Assembly (NCBI GenBank): GCA_964035545.1
Contig: OZ037771.1
Span: 11,545,980 to 11,609,979, forward strand
Length of the DNA stretch: 64,000 bases
DNA from: Bugula neritina
Taxonomy: Eukaryota > Bryozoa > Gymnolaemata > Cheilostomatida > Bugulidae
Direction: 5' to 3'
Made by a program: the position numbers and the translations under genes. Of this stretch, positions 59,389 to 64,000 are shown one piece after another. Below the pieces are notes generated by a model. The model saw only the letters and a program-made list of their open reading frames with translations. It did not search any database and was not told where the DNA came from. Position 1 is the first letter of the stretch, and every line of letters begins with the position of its first letter.

Positions 59389-60730
59389 ACTATATACATA
59401 TAGTACATTTTTGTATTATGCACATTGCATTTTGTATTATACATACATACAGTATATTGCATCATATTATGTGTATTGTAGTATTTGCAGTATATTGCAG
59501 TATATATCATGTAAATTACATTATATATAGTAAATTATATTCCTTTATTATATAATATAAAATATTGCATTGCATGTACTATGTTGTGTTATTGTAGGGC
59601 TTTGTGATATATCAAACTAGGCTATATTATACCATCACATTGTTTACAGGGTCATGTGGCTGTAACAAGAATAGTCTAGAATATATTCTCAAGTCTAAAG
59701 GTCAAGGTAACGCTGCCTGTCTAATTGTGGGCGGAGCGTTGGAAACGTTAGCTGCACATCCAGGTCACTTTAATCTCAACCTGAATAAAAAGAAGGGCTT
59801 CATAAAAAGTGCAATAAGGACAGGGTAAGTCTAACTTAAATAAAAACAGTTAGTATAAGTTAGTATGATGTACATTGAAAGTGGTAAAGTTAATCAAATT
59901 GACAACACTTATAACATGAATGATCATTGTAGAGAGACATGTGCTAAATCTGTTTCAGGGCCAGCATTGTGCCTGTATTTAGTTTTGGTGAAAACGATTT
60001 ATACAACCAAGTCCCCAATCCTATTGGCTCAAGACTTCGACACTTTCAGATAATGGCCACAGCTTATTTTTGTGTTCCTCCACCATTGTTTTATGGACGG
60101 GGCATTTTGCCTTACAGCAAACCAGTCACAACTGTGGGTAGGTGTGCTATGCTAATCACTGTGACAACTGTGGGTCGGTGTGCTATGCTAATCACTGTGA
60201 CAATTGTGGGTAGGTGAGCTATGCTAATCACTGTGACAACTGTGGGTTGGTGTGCTATGCTAATCATTGTGACAACTGTGGGTAGGTGTGCTATGCTAAT
60301 CACTGTGACAACTGTGAGTAGGTGTGCTATGCTAATTACTGTGACAACTGTGGGTAGGTGTGCTATTTTAATCACTGCAGTGATTAAAATGAGACTATCA
60401 TTACTATATGAAAGTGGACAAACGACTTTACAATTGACAAAAAGATATATGATATTATTTCCAACACTGGCAAATAGTCTTCCTTAAGAAGTGTTGCTAA
60501 AGAAGCAATGCTAAATAAGGTAGCATAAAATTCCATGCTAGTATTTGAAAACAGTATTATAGCCTATGTTTTTAGTTGGTTCACCAATAGAAGTAGACCA
60601 GAATAACACACCAACACCTGAAGAGATCAATGAACTTCACACTAGATATGTTGCAGCTCTCACAGACCTCTTCGAAACTCACAAACATAAATATGGAATA
60701 GCTGAAGAAACCCACTTGAACTTGTTTTAA
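57959..60730 (+). CDS. MOGAT2-like: MOGAT2/DGAT2-family acyltransferase 2, 5 exons, with an in-frame TGA
   Basis: Tandem paralogue of the gene at 52805. Exons 57959-58071, 58512-58852, 59650-59824, 59959-60137 and 60576-60730 (stop TAA). Exons 2, 3 and 5 have exactly the paralogue's lengths (341, 175, 155). The full frame would be 320 codons. HPHG, FATEATGFSKLFPGIDPHLIVLDG, KKGFIKSAIRTG, FSFGEND, FYGRGI and PYSKPVTTVVG are kept. Codon 40 (58516-58518) is TGA where the paralogue has TGG (Trp in R-L-W). Neither the neighbouring AG upstream nor the one downstream avoids it in frame. Everything else is intact, so it is a very young pseudogene, a polymorphic null allele, or the stop is bypassed. 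Exon 1 is 11 codons shorter than in copy 1, starting without the FAPLF block. Confidence 0.8.
58908..59124. repeat. 217-bp near-palindrome in intron 2 of acyltransferase 2
   Basis: Arms of about 90 bases beginning CATTAATGTCATTTTAATTA pair with their inverse at the right end around a (TA)n centre. Looks like a MITE-type hairpin; no clear target duplication. Confidence 0.75.
59336..59385. repeat. (TA)n microsatellite
   Basis: About 25 uninterrupted TA units in intron 2 of acyltransferase 2. Confidence 0.95.
60128..60379 (+). repeat. 36-bp tandem array made from the exon-4/intron-4 junction of acyltransferase 2, 7 copies
   Basis: Each 36-bp unit starts ACAACTGTGGGTAGGTGTGC: the last ten coding bases of exon 4 followed by its donor GTAGGT. 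The first unit is the real junction (60137/60138). Copies 2-7 repeat both exon end and donor. As 36 is divisible by three, splicing from the donors of units 2 or 3 would add 12 or 24 residues in frame; a TGA follows the donor of unit 3. Confidence 0.9.
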
Positions 60731-60813
60731 ATTACTTTATGATTCCGATTTCATCATGAGAACTCAAATCGTACTAAATTTAGAAACTTTTAAGCCAGTT
60801 TAACATTATGAAG

Positions 60814-60819
60814 AATAAA
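60814..60819 (+). terminator. Polyadenylation signal, acyltransferase 2
   Basis: AATAAA 84 bases after the stop codon. Confidence 0.55.
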
Positions 60820-62284
60820 ATCATGTATATAAATTTCTTTTTTAGAAATCAAAATTGAATTGTACAACAATATTACATTGTGTTTGTATCAAAACTATAA
60901 AGCATGTTATTCCTTAATTCTACTACTATTATGACAAAATTATAGTTCAATTTAGCACAGCTTACGTATTAAGGTGGTCCAACACCAGACATTTATATAT
61001 GCCCAGGCATTCCTCTCAGTACACTTTATTTCAAACATAATATTGGGAGCTTTGCCTATTCTTTGCTGAGTTTTATCAAGTATATGTAGATTATGTAACA
61101 AAAACAAGAGGAAAAGGGGGAGTCAATAGGTCACTTGGTGGCAAAAGATACGCCAAAAACTTCTTTAGCCTATGTTATAAATCTTATTTCTGTATTTAGT
61201 GCAGCTAGACAATACAGCCGCAGAAGTTTTACATCAGTTTGATTGCAACTAAATAAAGTTATATTAAAATAACATCATACTATTTATGAACTAGTATTAT
61301 ATTATAAGTTGATATACATGTGTAAGAAAGTTTTTCTCATAAAGATGGAATTTCAAAAAATTTGAGTCTATAAAGTCAATAGTGGAAAAGTTGTACTAAA
61401 GTTTATAAAAACGATCATGACATGCGTTTTATTTGAGATAAAACGGAACATGCTTTTTACGAAACTTTAAGAAATTTCTAAGAGCTTTGCTGATGACGAA
61501 GAGTATAGCATATACAGTTAGTATAGAACTAACCTCACCGGTGCATCATGTCACTACGTTTTCATGATTTATAAACTAGGGAGTTATCTCCCTGACTGCC
61601 TCAAATGATGGGCTATACACTGCGTTTCTATCATTTACATTTTTCGAAAGTATTTTTCATTCGCCTAATGGAAATAGTTGCATGCATCGAAGCAAAACTT
61701 CAATCTATTGGAATGGGTAAAAAATTTTCATTTACATTATGGAGAAGGGTTCTTTGACAAATTATCCAATGAAAAATTTTGTAACGGAAACAAAGATCGG
61801 TGATTGTGGTGGCTAGTTTTACAGTTACGAGATGTAACAGGCCTGGCCTCAGGCTCGTGAGAATCACACAAAATTTGCGTGAATATTATGATTTATCTTC
61901 TCGTTATAATAAATAGCCTGTGAATGAGTCTTGCACAAAATACAAACAGCAGAAAATTGCCAGACACAGAAACGTGGTAGAAATGAAATAATCATCATTG
62001 CTAAAATTATATTGACCAATCAAATAGTGCTTATCATTAATTTCAATTTTTGTCCATCGTCTGCAGCGAACACGATTTTGCTTGAATTCCCTCAAATTTA
62101 ATCGTACATTTGAGTTTTTATGTCTAATAGTCAAATAGTCAAATATTAATCATCCTAAATCCATTAACGTTTTCTGTAAGCCAAAGTGAATCTCTCTTTA
62201 GAGTTGTCATCTCACAGCCCTTAGTGGCTGGATCTTACAGGTAGCTTGTTCAGTGTCTCCATAATCCATTCAATACTACAACCA
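60820..62284. other. Intergenic region after acyltransferase 2
   Basis: AT-rich; no exon, RNA or element ends recognised. Confidence 0.4.
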
Positions 62285-62405
62285 GCACAAAGAGATCAAA
62301 GAACTTCACATCAATTATAATATCTCAACATTACAGGAATTTTTGAGGCAAACAATAAATTATTTGATGCTTCGGAATTTTATTATATTTAAAATTTATC
62401 TAATT
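62285..62405 (+). pseudogene. Relic last exon of a third acyltransferase copy
   Basis: Resembles exon 5 of the gene at 52805 (55900-56025): shared blocks AGAACTTCACATCAA, CATTACAG, TTTGAGGCAAACAA and TTTATCTAATTTG, but with indels that destroy the frame and no intact upstream exons. The matching 3' flank follows. Confidence 0.7.
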
Positions 62406-63620
62406 TGTACCTGTAATAATTAGATATTTCTAATGTTTTGTAAATAATAAAGCAGCTAGCTTCAGATCTAAAATGTTTTGTCCACTTAATTATTTACAAT
62501 TATATTTGTATCTATAGTTGCAGATGAGTTTATAAAAATCAGTTGATAGTCTGCTTTTATCTGCTGTTGTTTAAATTGTACATTGTATACACATTACAAT
62601 TATAATATTAGTATGTTGGTAGAAAACAAAATAAATTAATTGACAGGTATAAAATTATCGAAGCTTTTGTTCAGCAAATAATTTCTACTGACAAAAGCAA
62701 AAAATTTATTTGGAAAATTTTAGAAGTAGAAGCTCAAAGTAGAGAGTAGTCTTTAAGCCACACTAGATAAAATAATTAGATGTTATAACTGATGCAAACA
62801 GTAAACAAAGTGCCACTTGGTTATGTAATCAAGCAGTGGACTGAGAAAACATGCATTTATTTACCAGTTACAATCTACTGATTATGATTTGATGATTAGT
62901 GATCTATAGAGATAGGGGCACAGTATCCAAAGCTGACAGTTCACAGTTCAACTCTTATCAAATATAGCCTTACTATCTACCAGCCGAAGGCTTACTTGCT
63001 AAAAGGTGGAATTGTCAAAGTGCCCTAACGAAAATATCTGCTAAAGTTTGTGAGTCTATAATTAACCATGCACTTAGAAAGCTGTTTAGAAGATGTGTCA
63101 GTTTGTGCACACTGAGCAGTGCTAGAAATGCTGGTGTGACCATCAGCTTAAACCTCGGTTTTTGAGCTGGCAATAATATAGTCAGATCTTTTAAGTCTAT
63201 TCTGGTTGTATCTACATAGTGAGGTGAGTTTGTATGCTAATATAGCGACTGCATTGCAATATGCATGTGCACAAGAGAGTAACTTGTTTAATAATGTACA
63301 TCTCTTGGTTTGATTGGTAGTACTAGTAGTACTATAAGCCATTCAAAGGCTGTTGTGGAGAAACTCTAACGACCTAAGCTTTTCAGTTGTCTTAATGAAT
63401 TTTGATTTAGGGTGGAAGTAGAAATTTTTGAAATAACATTTCTATAATCCAAATCACATGCTTTCTCCACTTCTCCTTTACTGCACTTACTTCTTATTGT
63501 TTTCATTTCTTTTTGCTTCATTTCTTGTTAGACAGATTATTTACCTTGTTGAAAATATTTGCATATATAGGTCAATTCAAAAGCTGCATGTAAACCAGCT
63601 TGCATTGCAAAAATATGTTT
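62406..63620 (+). repeat. Segmental duplication, copy 2 (3' flank of the relic acyltransferase)
   Basis: Collinear with the 3' flank of acyltransferase 1 (about 56026-57160). No gene within. Confidence 0.65.
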
Positions 63621-63816
63621 TAGTAAAATCTTCAAACCAAAGATTTATTTCTGCTGGTCAAACGATTTTAGTTAACTAACGAGTTACAAGTTTCTTCATA
63701 TTAAAATTTCTCAAAACGTCACTATTAACTTCAATAGAAATATTTACATCTCAATCTGCTAAAAAGCTATATGTTTTGAGCAATCGATTAGATTTGAGAT
63801 ATAGATTGTAAGAACT

Positions 63817-63911
63817 TTGCCCAATGGGATACGAACCACAGACCTCCGGCTTGCAAGCAGGAGAGCTAAACCATTACACCACAGGGACTACTGGGTAAAC
63901 TCAACACTACA
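63817..63911 (-). mobile_element. tRNA-derived SINE fragment, copy 2
   Basis: Shares CCCTGTRGTGTAATGGTT, the GCTTGCAAGCC core and the outer GTTGAGTTTACCCAGTAG with the copy at 46632. The B box is mutated (GGTTCGTATCC). Confidence 0.7.
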
Positions 63912-64000
63912 TAGAGGTTAAAGTAGAATTTTTGATAACTCCTAAATGCTGCATCATATTGTCAAAACACATAATTTTATAATCTACTCTCTTAGTGTGG

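Noticed and set aside
60112-60375. 87-codon - strand frame of ISIAHLPTVVTV repeats
   Set aside because: Antisense reading of the 36-bp array.

Overview
The window is animal nuclear DNA. It is AT-rich, with genes split into many short exons by GT-AG introns, many DNA-transposon and SINE fragments, and metazoan families (protocadherin, TRIM, MOGAT/DGAT2). Vertebrate protocadherins carry their ectodomain in one large exon; here it is split over many. With the tandem TRIM/retroelement-rich context this suggests an invertebrate, plausibly a lophotrochozoan. No marker here fixes the species.

Left end (0.8-6.7 kb, + strand): two tandem five-exon genes for small secreted cysteine-rich proteins of 156 aa. 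They share 14 mature cysteines, exon sizes and TATA-to-ATG spacing. Each middle exon encodes a C-x3-C ... C-x3-C module. I do not recognise the family.

Centre-left (8.5-28.6 kb, - strand): one 19-exon protocadherin-like gene. All exon phases join to a 1107-aa protein with a signal peptide, seven cadherin repeats, one membrane span and a 286-aa tail. Its introns hold a hAT MITE, an ISL2EU/Harbinger-like transposon with 0.9-kb inverted repeats, and several minisatellites. Three of the minisatellites run almost up to splice acceptors.

Centre (28.6-37.3 kb): no gene seen; it holds a 540-bp solo LTR with a perfect 5-bp target duplication. From 37349 to 44855 lies a 7.5-kb Ty3/Gypsy retrotransposon on the - strand. 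Its LTRs show no difference by eye. It has a tRNA-Leu primer site, gag (one in-frame TGA), a -1 frameshift into pol, a pol tail shifted at a C11 run, and an extra zinc-finger ORF that appears to be made by splicing. It is inserted 4 bp after the stop codon of the next gene, in the same orientation.

Centre-right (44.9-50.3 kb, - strand): an eight-exon TRIM-type gene of 608 aa (RING, two B-boxes, coiled coil, beta-propeller-like C-terminus), with three related MITEs and two tRNA-derived SINEs in its introns.

Right end (52.8-64 kb, + strand): two tandem five-exon monoacylglycerol/diacylglycerol acyltransferase genes (MOGAT2/DGAT2 family), then the decayed last exon and 3' flank of a third copy. 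The second gene has TGA in place of a tryptophan codon. In both genes the donor splice site of exon 4 has been amplified into a tandem array. Exon coordinates were read by eye from splice sites, frame continuity and paralogue comparison; no alignment or search was run.
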